Positions 1-7,375 are shown, counted from the first letter of the stretch. The stretch: 24,598 bases of DNA from DATDRS01 sp035291605 (GCA_035291605.1 DATDRS010000118.1:1-24598), one strand, 5' to 3'. Notes: generated by a model from the letters alone, not told the origin. Made by a program: numbers and translations.

Positions 1-608
1 CTGGAGTCGGAATTGTGGTTTTGCTCTCCGGCCTGCCTCTGCTTTTCTTTCAAGATGTGGGCAATGCCTCGCCCGGCGCGATTGACAACGCCTCGGGCGC
101 GGGGCTGGTTTTGCATCTCGCCGAATGTCTCAGCCGCCGCCCTGACTGGCGCGACAAGCTGCGGGTGAAGATACTGATTACAGGGGCAGAAGAATTGGCA
201 GTGATGGGCGCGGCGGCCTACCTGCGCGCGCATCTCGCCGCGCTGCGCCGGCAGGCGCAGGGCGGGGGGCTGTACATCCTGAACTTTGACGGCGTTGGCG
301 TCAGGGGCCGTCTATGTTTTGTGGGTGAGACTGGGCAGGGGACGCGGACAAGACTCTTGAGCCTGATCCGCGCCGCCTGCCGCGAAATGCGCCTCCCGCT
401 GGGCCGTTTCAACCTCGTCGGCGCGCTGTTCGACCACCTCCCCTTTGCCGAAGTTGGTTTCGACGCGCTTTCGCTCGTCACGCTTGGCCGCGCCTCGTGG
501 TGGGTGCACACGCCGCAGGACTCGGTGGAAAAATTGGATGTTGAAGGCTTTCGGCAGGCAGGCGCAGTGGCGCTGAGAGTGGTTGAAAAACTTTGCCATG
601 CTTCATAG
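1..608 (+). CDS. M28-family zinc peptidase, C-terminal part (5' end outside window)
   Basis: The reading frame is open to the left edge of the window (first full codon at 3), so the N-terminus and the first metal ligand are missing. What is visible fits a M28 (aminopeptidase Y/Q type) metallopeptidase domain. A DNASGAG motif supplies the bridging Asp, TGAEELAVMG holds the general-base Glu and its neighbouring Glu ligand, and WWVHTPQDS near the C-terminus carries the last His ligand. A hydrophobic stretch (VVLLSGLPLLFF) sits just before the NASPGAIDNASG segment, which suggests a membrane-associated insert. The stop codon directly abuts the stop of the convergent gene at 603. The peptidase family is secure; the substrate cannot be told. 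Confidence 0.85.
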   Translation, partial: GVGIVVLLSGLPLLFFQDVGNASPGAIDNASGAGLVLHLAECLSRRPDWRDKLRVKILITGAEELAVMGAAAYLRAHLAALRRQAQGGGLYILNFDGVGVRGRLCFVGETGQGTRTRLLSLIRAACREMRLPLGRFNLVGALFDHLPFAEVGFDALSLVTLGRASWWVHTPQDSVEKLDVEGFRQAGAVALRVVEKLCHAS

Positions 609-1307
609 GCCGTGTGAAGGGTGCGTTGAGTCACGAGATCTGTAATGACTCAGATACCTCCGCTGTTCCCCTATCAGTGCGCCTTCCTCCAGCGCGAACC
701 AGATGTGGTTTTCAAGCCAGAAGCGGAAGATAAACGCCTCGAAACTCGGCGCGCAGAAAAAGGTGTGGTTCCTGATCCTCTCTGGAGTAAGATCTCCCGG
801 CGGCTCGTCGAAGAAGATGGGCGAGACCAGGACACAATGGTCGCCCTGGGAATTGAGGTAAAGATACCAGAGCAAAACGTCCTGCTGATCATTCAAGAAC
901 CGAATCAGGTAGCCGCCGTCCCCAGCCGAGCTTTCGATGATCCGCTCTGATAGATCGAAATAACAGGCTGTACACGAAGGCATCCGGTCTTGCAGATACG
1001 GCGCTCCCATGAACTTTAGGAAGGCCACGGGCAGCTTCAAGCCTGTCTGCGTTGCCTCGGCAGTCAAGCGATTCAGGTTGGATGACAATCGCTCCTGGTT
1101 CTCTTGCGGCGGCCTGTATCCGCCCATGACTTGCTGTAGGTGGTCGGCCAGGTCTGCCAGCCACTCGAACTCTCCGCGCAGCAGACTCGCGTCCAAGGGC
1201 GGGAGCGAGGCGTAGGGGAACAGGCAGTACGTAGCGTCGCACTCCCGGTATCCCTGAAGCTCGAAGCCATACCACCCGGCGGGGAAGGGCGCCTGCTCAG
1301 GATTCAT
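603..1307 (-). CDS. SUKH/SMI1-KNR4-like protein
   Basis: A 234-residue soluble protein with no signal peptide or membrane segment. The central part (LPVAFLKFMGAP, then GGYLIRFLNDQQD and LLWYLYL) resembles the SMI1/KNR4 (SUKH) fold: a short LPxxFxxFM helix followed by strands with aromatic residues. Known SUKH proteins include immunity proteins of polymorphic toxins, but many are solitary and uncharacterised. No toxin gene lies next to this one. The start at 1307 follows only a weak ribosome binding site (GTTGGG). Its TGA stop (603-605) abuts the TAG of the convergent M28 gene. Family assignment is by eye and moderate. Confidence 0.5.
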   Translation of the reverse strand: MNPEQAPFPAGWYGFELQGYRECDATYCLFPYASLPPLDASLLRGEFEWLADLADHLQQVMGGYRPPQENQERLSSNLNRLTAEATQTGLKLPVAFLKFMGAPYLQDRMPSCTACYFDLSERIIESSAGDGGYLIRFLNDQQDVLLWYLYLNSQGDHCVLVSPIFFDEPPGDLTPERIRNHTFFCAPSFEAFIFRFWLENHIWFALEEGALIGEQRRYLSHYRSRDSTHPSHGL

Positions 1308-1320
1308 AGACCCAACTCAA

Positions 1321-1379
1321 GTGCGACGCACTTTCGCAGACGCTCGGAGCGAAGCGAAGAGGGCCGGAGTGCGTCGCAC
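1321..1379. repeat. Inverted repeat with 12-bp arms, related to the palindrome at 16427
   Basis: A perfect 12-bp inverted repeat (GTGCGACGCACT at 1321-1332, its complement at 1368-1379) encloses 35 bases that contain a smaller hairpin (CGCTC-G-GAGCG, 1341-1351). The left arm plus three bases (GTGCGACGCACTTTC) matches 14 of 15 bases of the palindrome at 16429-16443. The element lies between the SUKH-like gene and the CBM9-like lipoprotein. There is no T-tract on either side, so it looks more like an interspersed palindromic repeat than a terminator. Confidence 0.7.
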
Positions 1380-1397
1380 GGTAAGAAGAGTTGCCTA

Positions 1398-2330
1398 TCA
1401 ATTGTCCAGGGCCAGCGTTCCCCACGTCGTCGGATCAGTCAGCCTCCGTGTGGACACGGTTGAAACCATCGTCTGCTGCTCGGCGGCGGAGGGGTTGTCG
1501 TTATCCGAGCTGGAAAGCGCGAACCCAAACCGGTCGCCGGGGGCCGGGATGATGTTAAAGAGCGACCACGGGATCGCGGCTTCCAGCCAGTAACCTTCCG
1601 GGGCGGGGTATGGCTGGGCCGCGACGCTGACCCCCTGCGGTTTCCCCTCGCGAGAGACCGGGAACCACAGGTAGACTTCAGCCGGCTCCGCGATAAGCGA
1701 ACCCGGCGACAGCCCCAACTGAAAATCGTCGGCGCTCAACCGCGCGTCGCTATAGTCCCCGCTGAGGTCTGCGTCCAATAACAGTTCCAGGCTGTCGCCT
1801 TTGAAAATCAACTCGCCGTGTTCGGTTTGCACATGTCGGTCGTCGGTTAGCTGCACGGCCAGATACAAGTATTGCGAGTCCCAGCCGACGGCGAACGCCG
1901 CGCTTTGATCGGCGGCGTCTACCCAGTTTTCCGGCCGGTAGACCACCTGATTGATGAAGCTGTACAGCGTCCATTCGTTCAAATCGCCGTCAACACGCGG
2001 CGGGGTAGGGAGATGCGCCGCGTGGATCACCGGGCCGTTCGGGCGTGAGAGTTCGCCGGTGGGGGTTGGAAGCGGGGCGCTCGTCAGGGTTGGCGCTGGA
2101 GGAGGAGGCTGGGTGGGGTTGACGGGCGGCTGCGTACTGGCAGCCGTCGAGGGAGGGCTGATCGTGAAGATGGCTGGCGGCGTCTGTGCGACGACCGTTT
2201 GCTGGACGCTCGTGCTTACGGCGTTGACCGTGGCCGAGATATCCTCCCCGCTCGACGGGGAGAGACTGCACGCCAGGCCAGCGACCAGCCCTGCCGCCAG
2301 CGCGGCGAGTGGCCGCCTAATCGCCTTCAT
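1398..2330 (-). CDS. Lipoprotein with CBM9-like (DOMON-type) domain
   Basis: A 310-residue exported protein. Residues 1-21 form a lipoprotein signal (basic MKAIRR, hydrophobic core, lipobox GLAC with Cys21). Residues about 40-100 are a Pro/Thr/Ser-rich linker. Residues about 105-310 look like a carbohydrate-binding family 9-like beta-sandwich: DGDLNEWT, then AFAVGWDSQYLYLAVQLTDD, a KGDSLELLLDAD stretch, and GYWLEAAIPWSLF followed by GFALSSSDND. In this family the domain binds sugar ends or acts as a surface-sensing module; the ligand here is unknown. Its start overlaps the preceding gene by 14 bases (2317-2330), so the two are probably co-translated. Confidence 0.8.
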   Translation of the reverse strand: MKAIRRPLAALAAGLVAGLACSLSPSSGEDISATVNAVSTSVQQTVVAQTPPAIFTISPPSTAASTQPPVNPTQPPPPAPTLTSAPLPTPTGELSRPNGPVIHAAHLPTPPRVDGDLNEWTLYSFINQVVYRPENWVDAADQSAAFAVGWDSQYLYLAVQLTDDRHVQTEHGELIFKGDSLELLLDADLSGDYSDARLSADDFQLGLSPGSLIAEPAEVYLWFPVSREGKPQGVSVAAQPYPAPEGYWLEAAIPWSLFNIIPAPGDRFGFALSSSDNDNPSAAEQQTMVSTVSTRRLTDPTTWGTLALDN

Positions 2331-2745
2331 CGTCAGGCGCCGCTATCCCCGGCTGGTCAACGCGCACGACCTCGCCGTGATGGTTGATCACGACGCGGAA
2401 GCCGAGCATCCCCAGGTACGTGCGCGCCTCCAGCGGCAGGCCGACCTCAATCAGCCGGTCGAAATTGGCCTCCAGGTTGTTGAGGGAGGCGTCAATCATG
2501 CCTTTGGTGAACAGGTCTTCCTGCCCGATCATCTTCATCGCCCCCTCGGTCACGGCCTCGCGGTTCTCGTCAATCTGCTCGCCCATGCGGCGCAGCACCT
2601 CCCGGTCAACCGCCTCGGCGTCCACGTGAAAGCGAAAATCCCCGTCGCGCACCACGTACTGCGCAGCCCCGCCCACCTCGGCCACGCTCACCGGCCGCCC
2701 AGCGGGGTCAGTCACTAATCCCTCAAACAGCGCCTTATGACTCAT
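2317..2745 (-). CDS. Conserved hypothetical protein (MSHKALFEGL... type)
   Basis: About 142 residues, with no signal peptide or membrane helix. I do not know a function. The N-terminus (KALFEGLVTDPAGRPVSVAEVG) and C-terminus (LGMLGFRVVINHHGEVVRVD) look like short beta-rich elements around a helical middle containing LFTKGMIDASLNNLEANFD. From memory, similar proteins recur in Chloroflexota genomes. I chose the ATG at 2745 rather than one seven codons upstream because MSHKALFEGL looks like the natural N-terminus; a GGAAG lies about 14 bases ahead. The gene overlaps the lipoprotein gene and sits 45 bases after the L,D-transpeptidase, so the three may form an operon. Confidence 0.7.
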   Translation of the reverse strand: MSHKALFEGLVTDPAGRPVSVAEVGGAAQYVVRDGDFRFHVDAEAVDREVLRRMGEQIDENREAVTEGAMKMIGQEDLFTKGMIDASLNNLEANFDRLIEVGLPLEARTYLGMLGFRVVINHHGEVVRVDQPGIAAPDDEGD

Positions 2746-2790
2746 CCCTGTTCTTCTTCCGTACAAGCATGTTGTGTGCGCGGTCCGTGA

Positions 2791-3795
2791 TCAATAAACA
2801 ACCACCTGCGTCCCGCTGCCCTCGATTTCCTCCTCGAGCGGCCCCACGGGCAAGGCCCAGCGGTAGACCCACTTCGCCGTTTCGACAGGGAGGTTGATGC
2901 ACCCGTGGCTGCGCGGGCGGCCGTAGTCATTGTGCCAGTACGTTCCGTGAATCGACACGCCCCACCAGTGAAAATAACTCACCCACGGCACGCCCGGCAG
3001 GTCGAAGAAGTCGGCCGAGGCGAAATCGTCCCCGGCCATGTGGCGGCTCGGCCGCTTGCGCGTGATCTCCCACTCGCCGGAGGGCGTGCCGAAGACGCGC
3101 TGGCCGTTTTCGGTGCGCAGGTACGGGCCGGTGGAGCACAACACATCCAGCACTTTGACGTCGCCCTCGAAACAGCGGAAGGCCTGTTTTTCCAGGTCAA
3201 CCTCGATGCGTTTGTCGCGGACGTTGGGCGAGAGCGGAGCGACCTCGCTGGGCGTCACGCGGCGGATGTGCTCGCCTTTGACCCACGAGTACTCTTTCAG
3301 CCTTTCGTCGTATACCTTATACCAGATGGCGCTCTCGCTCACTTTCGCCGCCGTGACCCAGTGGGTCGTGCCATAATAGAACCGGTAAACTGGAGTATAG
3401 TTGGCGTACGGCCCGGTTCGCGCGATGGTGTGGGGGACGGTGACCTCGCCCAGGAAGCCCTCTTTTGAGACCTGTAGCGCGGGTATCTGCAGTTCCCAGC
3501 GGACGGGCTGAATCTGGCCGGAATACACGTAGCCTTGCTGGACCTGATACCAGGTGCGGTTGTAGTGCTCGTCGTCGCTCTCAACGACGGCGTAAATGTT
3601 GAAAACTGTTTCAGCCGTGAGTAGAATCCCCGGCCTGGCGTTAAGCGAGGGCCGGTCGTAAACGGAGACGCCCCGGATGGCGCGGCCCAGCATCGTCACC
3701 GGGCGCGGCGCTTCGTCCGGCGGCGTCGGCGGCAGCAGCGCCGCCGCCATTGCCAGCCCAGACGCTTTCAGAAAATGACGGCGGGAGAGACTCAT
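2791..3795 (-). CDS. L,D-transpeptidase (YkuD family) with Tat-type signal
   Basis: A 334-residue exported enzyme of the YkuD family, which cross-links or attaches peptides in peptidoglycan using a catalytic Cys. The N-terminus carries a twin-arginine motif (SRRHFLK) followed by a hydrophobic segment. Residues about 35-190 contain two SH3-like, wall-binding stretches (RGVSVYDRPS..., YTPVYRFYYG...). The catalytic domain starts near residue 193 (KRIEVDLEKQAFRCFEG) and holds SIHGTYWHNDYG and SHGCINL; Cys299 is the expected nucleophile with His297 beside it. The gene is divergent from the M23 peptidase at 3838, so two wall-modifying enzymes share one promoter region. The start has a GGAG nine bases upstream. 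Confidence 0.93.
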   Translation of the reverse strand: MSLSRRHFLKASGLAMAAALLPPTPPDEAPRPVTMLGRAIRGVSVYDRPSLNARPGILLTAETVFNIYAVVESDDEHYNRTWYQVQQGYVYSGQIQPVRWELQIPALQVSKEGFLGEVTVPHTIARTGPYANYTPVYRFYYGTTHWVTAAKVSESAIWYKVYDERLKEYSWVKGEHIRRVTPSEVAPLSPNVRDKRIEVDLEKQAFRCFEGDVKVLDVLCSTGPYLRTENGQRVFGTPSGEWEITRKRPSRHMAGDDFASADFFDLPGVPWVSYFHWWGVSIHGTYWHNDYGRPRSHGCINLPVETAKWVYRWALPVGPLEEEIEGSGTQVVVY

Positions 3796-3815
3796 GGTTT
3801 CATGCTCCGGCGGCG

Positions 3816-3824
3816 ATTATACCA
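3816..3824 (-). promoter_or_regulatory. Extended -10 promoter of the L,D-transpeptidase gene
   Basis: On the minus strand the sequence reads TGG-TATAAT (TATAAT at 3821-3816), an extended -10 box. Transcription would begin near 3809, leaving a leader of about 13 bases that still includes the GGAG ribosome binding site. A -35 match 16 bases upstream (TTTCAC) is weak, as is common for extended -10 promoters. Confidence 0.5.
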
Positions 3825-3837
3825 AAGGTGATTAGCG

Positions 3838-5079
3838 GTGAAATCTGTGACCCTCATGCCGAAAAGCATATTACTCCGGCTGTTCCTGACCAGCGCATTG
3901 ATTGTTGCCCCGCGGCCGGTTAGAGGAGCCGGACAAGATTCCCGACCCCCCGACTTTACGGGATGGCATCTGCCCCTCCCGGCGGGCAAGTGGCGCATCA
4001 GCCGGGGGCCGTGCGGATCCGCGGCGCGTTTCAATCACCTGTGCGGGTATTACGAGGACCGTTGCGCGGTTGATCTAATCCCGCTTTCCGGCAGCATGGA
4101 GAACGTGCCGGTGCTCGCGCCCCAGGCCGGGCAGGCTTTCTTCCTGGGCCAGCGTGTGGACACCGGCCTGGCCGTCATGCTGCGTCACGCCGACGGGCGC
4201 GTAAGCGCGATGATGCATCTCTCCAAAATTGTGGTCGGCCCGGATGAACTGGTCGCCCAGGGGCAGGTCGTCGGCTATGCGGGCAGCACCGGGAGCAGCG
4301 GCAACCCGCACCTGCATTTCTTTGTCCAGCCAAACGCGGTGGAACGCGAGTGCGTGGAGGTGCAGGGACTGGATGCTTTGGATTTCAAAGAGATGACGGC
4401 TACCTCGCGGAACCTCGCCTGGCCGCAGCTGACGTTGCCCGACCCGCCCCCTGCATTGCCCGACTGGCTCCCGTCCCTCGAGGCCCTGCCGCACCCTGAG
4501 AATGTGTCCCTGCCCCAGCATATCCAGCTTGCGCCTGGCGCGAATATCACGCTCCCCGTGGCCGTGACTGGCGCGTTGGCGCCCGGCGTCAGCCTGTCTT
4601 CGGCCGGTGAAACCCTCCACCCGGCGCGCCGCGCGTCAAATACCGCCTGGTTCGGGTTGCCGATTGTCGCGCCACAGAAGGCCGGGAACTACGAACGGAC
4701 GTGGCAGCTGCAATACCCCGGCGGCCGCGGCCGCGGCAAGACGATCACCGTGAAATACTCAGTCCGTCCGGCCGCCGCTGGCGCCGACCTCGGCCTGATC
4801 CTCGTCAATCCCAGTTTCGTCAGCCCGTCCAGTTACAGCCCGGTCGCCCAGCCGCTGTCGCTGTGTTGGCGCGTGCCGTCGAGCGCGGGCGAACAACCTT
4901 TTCATTTCCGCGTCGTCGTCGTCGGCTCGCAGCCTGCCGACAGCGGCTGGATCGCCGGCGCCTGCTGGCAGACCCCGGCCCTGAAAGCCGGGACTTATTA
5001 TTGGAAGGTCTTCGTGCGCGACGCCCAAGGCTACATGAACCGGACGAACCAGCGCCCCTACGCGTTTCTCATACCTTGA
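3838..5079 (+). CDS. M23-family (LytM-like) peptidase with C-terminal beta-sandwich
   Basis: A 413-residue secreted protein. Residues 1-30 look like a signal peptide. The M23 domain spans about 45-170: His67 and Asp79 (NHLCGYYEDRCAVDL), His127 (MMHLSKI), and the HLH motif His158/His160 in SSGNPHLHFF, preceded by VVGYAGSTGSSG. These match the zinc ligands and catalytic His of the family, although the His-Asp spacing is long, as in some subfamilies. Residues about 310-413 look like an Fn3/Ig-like domain (AGTYYWKVFVRDAQGYMNRT). The likely role is cleaving cell-wall peptides, or binding them if inactive. I kept the GTG start at 3838 because AAAGGTG lies just upstream; ATG at 3856 is the alternative. 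Confidence 0.85.
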   Translation: MKSVTLMPKSILLRLFLTSALIVAPRPVRGAGQDSRPPDFTGWHLPLPAGKWRISRGPCGSAARFNHLCGYYEDRCAVDLIPLSGSMENVPVLAPQAGQAFFLGQRVDTGLAVMLRHADGRVSAMMHLSKIVVGPDELVAQGQVVGYAGSTGSSGNPHLHFFVQPNAVERECVEVQGLDALDFKEMTATSRNLAWPQLTLPDPPPALPDWLPSLEALPHPENVSLPQHIQLAPGANITLPVAVTGALAPGVSLSSAGETLHPARRASNTAWFGLPIVAPQKAGNYERTWQLQYPGGRGRGKTITVKYSVRPAAAGADLGLILVNPSFVSPSSYSPVAQPLSLCWRVPSSAGEQPFHFRVVVVGSQPADSGWIAGACWQTPALKAGTYYWKVFVRDAQGYMNRTNQRPYAFLIP

Positions 5080-5117
5080 AACCCAATACCTGACGCAGAG
5101 CCTTGTGTTTGGGGCGC

Positions 5118-5855
5118 TCAGAAATGACTGATCCCTTCCACCTCTAGCCACTGCTCTTCCTTCACCTCGCATAACCCAAACCCGAACCGGCCTTCGCGCG
5201 AGGCGATGGCGTACTGGTTGTCAATCCACAACACAAAGCCGAGCGGGCCGTGCGGCGGAGCCGGGGAGCGCAACCGCTCGACGCCGTCCACGCGGAATAC
5301 GGCCAGGTCGGACTGCCAATCGAGTTCATAGTCATGCCACTCGGTGAGGGCGATGTCGTCCAGCAGGGTCTCGTGCGCCCGCATCGCGCGGCGGGCCGTT
5401 CTCATCACCGGGCGGCCCAGGCCGGGCAGGCGGGTCAGCGCAATCGCGGCGAGCGCCGCCGGGGCGAGGATCATCGTCGGGACCCGGCCTGCGTTCAGCG
5501 TGGCGGCCTTCCATCCCCGGCCCGGGACTCCCTCCACCAGGGCCATGTCCGAAGGCGGCGAGGCGTAGAAGAACCAGACGGTGTTCGGGGCTGTGAGCAC
5601 GCCGCCACTGAGCGAGAAGGGGTCGTTCCAGAAGCCAAAGCCGAGCGTGCCGGCAGGGGCCGGGTGCGAAGCCCGCGCACGCAGGCTGACCCGTGCGGGC
5701 GGGGCGTCAGGGAAGCGGGAGCGCGGCAGGCCATGATAATCGTCGAGCTGCGCGTCCGCGTAAGCGCGATGATTGCGGAGAGTCGGGATGACGAGGCGAA
5801 AATGGCTGTCTCCCATTTCCACTTTGCCTCCGCCGATGAGCAGCCTCTGTAACAT
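5118..5855 (-). CDS. Conserved hypothetical, probable concanavalin-like jelly-roll protein
   Basis: A 245-residue protein without signal peptide. Alternating hydrophobic/aromatic strands (LGFGFWNDPFSLS, TVWFFYASPPSD, WHDYELDWQSDLAVFRVDG, PLGFVLWIDNQYAI) resemble the concanavalin-like lectin/glucanase fold, as in GH16 or LamG proteins. I see no clear GH16 catalytic ExDxxE motif, so a binding or structural role is as likely as hydrolysis. A moderately hydrophobic helix (VPTMILAPAALAAIALTRL) interrupts the fold near the middle. The start at 5855 coincides with the transcription start predicted from the promoter beside it, so translation is probably leaderless. Its tail faces the M23 gene, 38 bases away. 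Confidence 0.6.
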   Translation of the reverse strand: MLQRLLIGGGKVEMGDSHFRLVIPTLRNHRAYADAQLDDYHGLPRSRFPDAPPARVSLRARASHPAPAGTLGFGFWNDPFSLSGGVLTAPNTVWFFYASPPSDMALVEGVPGRGWKAATLNAGRVPTMILAPAALAAIALTRLPGLGRPVMRTARRAMRAHETLLDDIALTEWHDYELDWQSDLAVFRVDGVERLRSPAPPHGPLGFVLWIDNQYAIASREGRFGFGLCEVKEEQWLEVEGISHF

Positions 5856-5861
5856 GGATGG

Positions 5862-5870
5862 AGTATAGCA
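5862..5870 (-). promoter_or_regulatory. Extended -10 promoter giving a leaderless mRNA
   Basis: Minus strand reads TGC-TATACT (5870-5862), followed by six bases (CCATCC) and the ATG at 5855. A usual seven-base gap from -10 to transcription start puts the first transcribed base on the A of the ATG. No Shine-Dalgarno sequence is present, nor a good -35. Confidence 0.5.
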
Positions 5871-5945
5871 CGGTCGCCGCCTCAGCCTGCGGAGGCAGAC
5901 TTCGCTTTTTGTCGCCGCGATTTCAATCGGGCGCGAGCATAGCGC

Positions 5946-5975
5946 TTGGTCAGGCGATTGGCCTTCTGCTATAAT
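5946..5975 (+). promoter_or_regulatory. Promoter of the MBL-fold operon
   Basis: Extended -10 TGC-TATAAT (5967-5975) with a partial -35 TTGGTC (5946-5951) 18 bases upstream. The predicted start is near 5982. A perfect AGGAGGT ribosome binding site at 5986-5992 is followed nine bases later by the ATG at 6002. Confidence 0.6.
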
Positions 5976-6001
5976 CTTCGCCGTTAGGAGGTATTCCCTG
6001 C

Positions 6002-6658
6002 ATGGAAATTACCTGGCACGGGCACTCGTGCTTTCGCATGATCGAGCGCGGCATGGCCTCGGTCGTCACCGATCCCTACGACGACTCGATCGGTTATCCG
6101 GGGTTGCGGCTCAAGGCGGACATCGTCACCGTGAGCCACGAAGCCCCCGGCCATAATAACCTCGACGCCGTGAAAGGCGTCCAGAAGACCATCAAGGGAC
6201 CGGGTGAATATGAGATCGGCGGCGTGTTCATCACCGGCATCTCGACCTCGCGCAGCAACGGCGAGAAGAAAAAGAAGGACGACGAGTCCAAGCGCAATAC
6301 GCTCTATTTATTTGACTTCGACGGCCTGACCGTGTGCCATCTGGGCGACCTCGACCATGTGCCTACCCAGTCGCAGATTGAAGACCTCGGGTCGGTGCAC
6401 GTGGCGCTGGTCCCCGTGGGTGGGGGTGGGGGGCTGAACGCGGCTCAGGCGGCGGAGGTGATCTCCCTCCTCGAGCCTTCCATCGTCATCCCCATGCACT
6501 ACCGCACCCCGGCGGTCTCACTCAAGCTCGACCCGGTGAGCAAGTTCCTGAAGGAGATGGGCCTCAGCTCAGTCAAAGAAGAAGCCAGCTTGAAAGTTTC
6601 TCGCTCGAGTCTGCCCGAGGAAACCCACGTCGTCCTGCTGGACTACAAGGCCGCTTGA
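6002..6658 (+). CDS. UlaG-like MBL-fold metallo-hydrolase family protein
   Basis: A 218-residue cytoplasmic protein with the metallo-beta-lactamase fold. It opens with ITWHGHSCFRM and has TDPYDD, the GPGEYEIGGVFITGI block typical of UlaG-like members, a HLGDLDHV segment supplying the bridging Asp, and IPMHYRTP supplying a late His. The first metal motif is degenerate: SHEAPGH has His46 and His51 but lacks the second His and the Asp of HxHxDH. Catalysis may therefore be altered or use fewer metals. A strong AGGAGGT site fixes the start. The next gene begins 13 bases downstream, so the two are likely co-transcribed. The substrate is unknown. Confidence 0.85.
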   Translation: MEITWHGHSCFRMIERGMASVVTDPYDDSIGYPGLRLKADIVTVSHEAPGHNNLDAVKGVQKTIKGPGEYEIGGVFITGISTSRSNGEKKKKDDESKRNTLYLFDFDGLTVCHLGDLDHVPTQSQIEDLGSVHVALVPVGGGGGLNAAQAAEVISLLEPSIVIPMHYRTPAVSLKLDPVSKFLKEMGLSSVKEEASLKVSRSSLPEETHVVLLDYKAA

Positions 6659-6671
6659 AAGGCAGTGAGCT

Positions 6672-6974
6672 ATGGCGATCAAATTGCTGATGAGTTGGGA
6701 CATCAAGCCCGGGCGCGAGCAGGAGTACTTCGAGTTCGTCGTGCGCGAGTGGGTTCCGGGCCTGCAGCGCATCGGCCTGGAGCCGACCGACGCCTGGTAC
6801 ACCATGTATGGCAACTCGCCGCAGATCCTGGCCGGCGGGACGACGAAGAATCTCAAGGACATGCGGAAGATCCTGGACAGCGAGGAATGGCAGACACTCA
6901 AGAACCAGTTGCTCACCTTCGTGGACAACTACGAGCAGAAAGTGGTCAAGGCGCGCGGCGGCTTCCAGATGTAG
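6672..6974 (+). CDS. Small conserved protein, probable dimeric alpha/beta-barrel (NIPSNAP/ABM-like)
   Basis: 100 residues, soluble. The order strand (IKLLMSWDIKPG), helix (REQEYFEFVVREWVPGLQRIG), strand (PTDAWYTMYG), then EEWQTLKNQLLTFVDNYEQKVV suggests a ferredoxin-like dimeric barrel as in NIPSNAP or antibiotic-monooxygenase-like proteins. No catalytic residues can be assigned, and the function is unknown. It follows the MBL gene by 13 bases, with AAAGG upstream of the ATG, so it is probably the second gene of that operon. Confidence 0.7.
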   Translation: MAIKLLMSWDIKPGREQEYFEFVVREWVPGLQRIGLEPTDAWYTMYGNSPQILAGGTTKNLKDMRKILDSEEWQTLKNQLLTFVDNYEQKVVKARGGFQM

Positions 6975-7024
6975 GACGTCCTTGTGAGGCGCAGAGCGGC
7001 GAAGCCGTCCTCGCGCAGCAATAC

Positions 7025-7057
7025 AAAAAAACGGGCGACCGATGAGGCCGCCCGTTT
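7025..7057 (-). terminator. Intrinsic terminator of the zinc ribbon gene
   Basis: A 9-bp perfect stem (AAACGGGCG at 7029-7037, CGCCCGTTT at 7049-7057) with an 11-base loop. Read on the minus strand it is followed by seven T residues (7031-7025), a classic intrinsic terminator for the gene ending at 7091. On the plus strand it has only a weak T-rich tail, so it may stop the MBL operon less well. Confidence 0.75.
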
Positions 7058-7090
7058 GCATTTCACACCATGACGGCCTTTACAGCCGAC

Positions 7091-7375
7091 TCAATCCTCC
7101 GACTTAGCGGCCGGCTTGGTCTCTTTCTTCGCCGGCTTGGGTTCAGTCTTCTCGGAGGCGTCGCTCTCGCTCTTCTTGCTCGTCTGGCCCGAGGGCGAGC
7201 GGTGATCGGTGGCGTACCAGCCGGAACCCTTAAACACGATGGCTGGGGGCTGCAGGATGCGCTTGACCTTGCCCTTGCTGCATTCCGGGCAGCGCGTGAG
7301 CGGCTTGTCGGAGAATTTCTGGAATCGGTCAAACGTCACGCCGCAACTCTCGCATCGATAAATATAGATGGGCAT
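7091..7375 (-). CDS. FmdB-family zinc ribbon protein
   Basis: 94 residues. The N-terminal half matches the FmdB/CxxC_CXXC_SSSS zinc ribbon: MPIYIYRCESCG, then a second pair in RCPECSKGKVKR, which together give four Cys zinc ligands. It also has the family signature FKGSGWYATDH. Residues about 60-94 are a charged Lys/Glu/Pro/Ser tail expected to be disordered. The family is proposed to be regulatory (first seen near formamidase genes) and its true role is not settled. The gene stands alone, with its own promoter at 7410-7438, an AGAGGTGATC ribosome binding site and a terminator. Confidence 0.9.
   Translation of the reverse strand: MPIYIYRCESCGVTFDRFQKFSDKPLTRCPECSKGKVKRILQPPAIVFKGSGWYATDHRSPSGQTSKKSESDASEKTEPKPAKKETKPAAKSED

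Noticed and set aside
603..608. Abutting stop codons of two convergent genes
   Set aside because: Neat but simply compact gene packing; no sign of a special regulatory role.
1951..2718. Plus-strand frame of 255 codons opposite the lipoprotein and hypothetical genes
   Set aside because: The minus strand has a lipobox, a CBM9-like domain and a conserved hypothetical; the antisense product is shadow sequence.
5881..5930. CCTC...GAGG hairpin with a short T-run near 5906
   Set aside because: Only four base pairs, and it lies between two divergent gene starts where a terminator is not expected.
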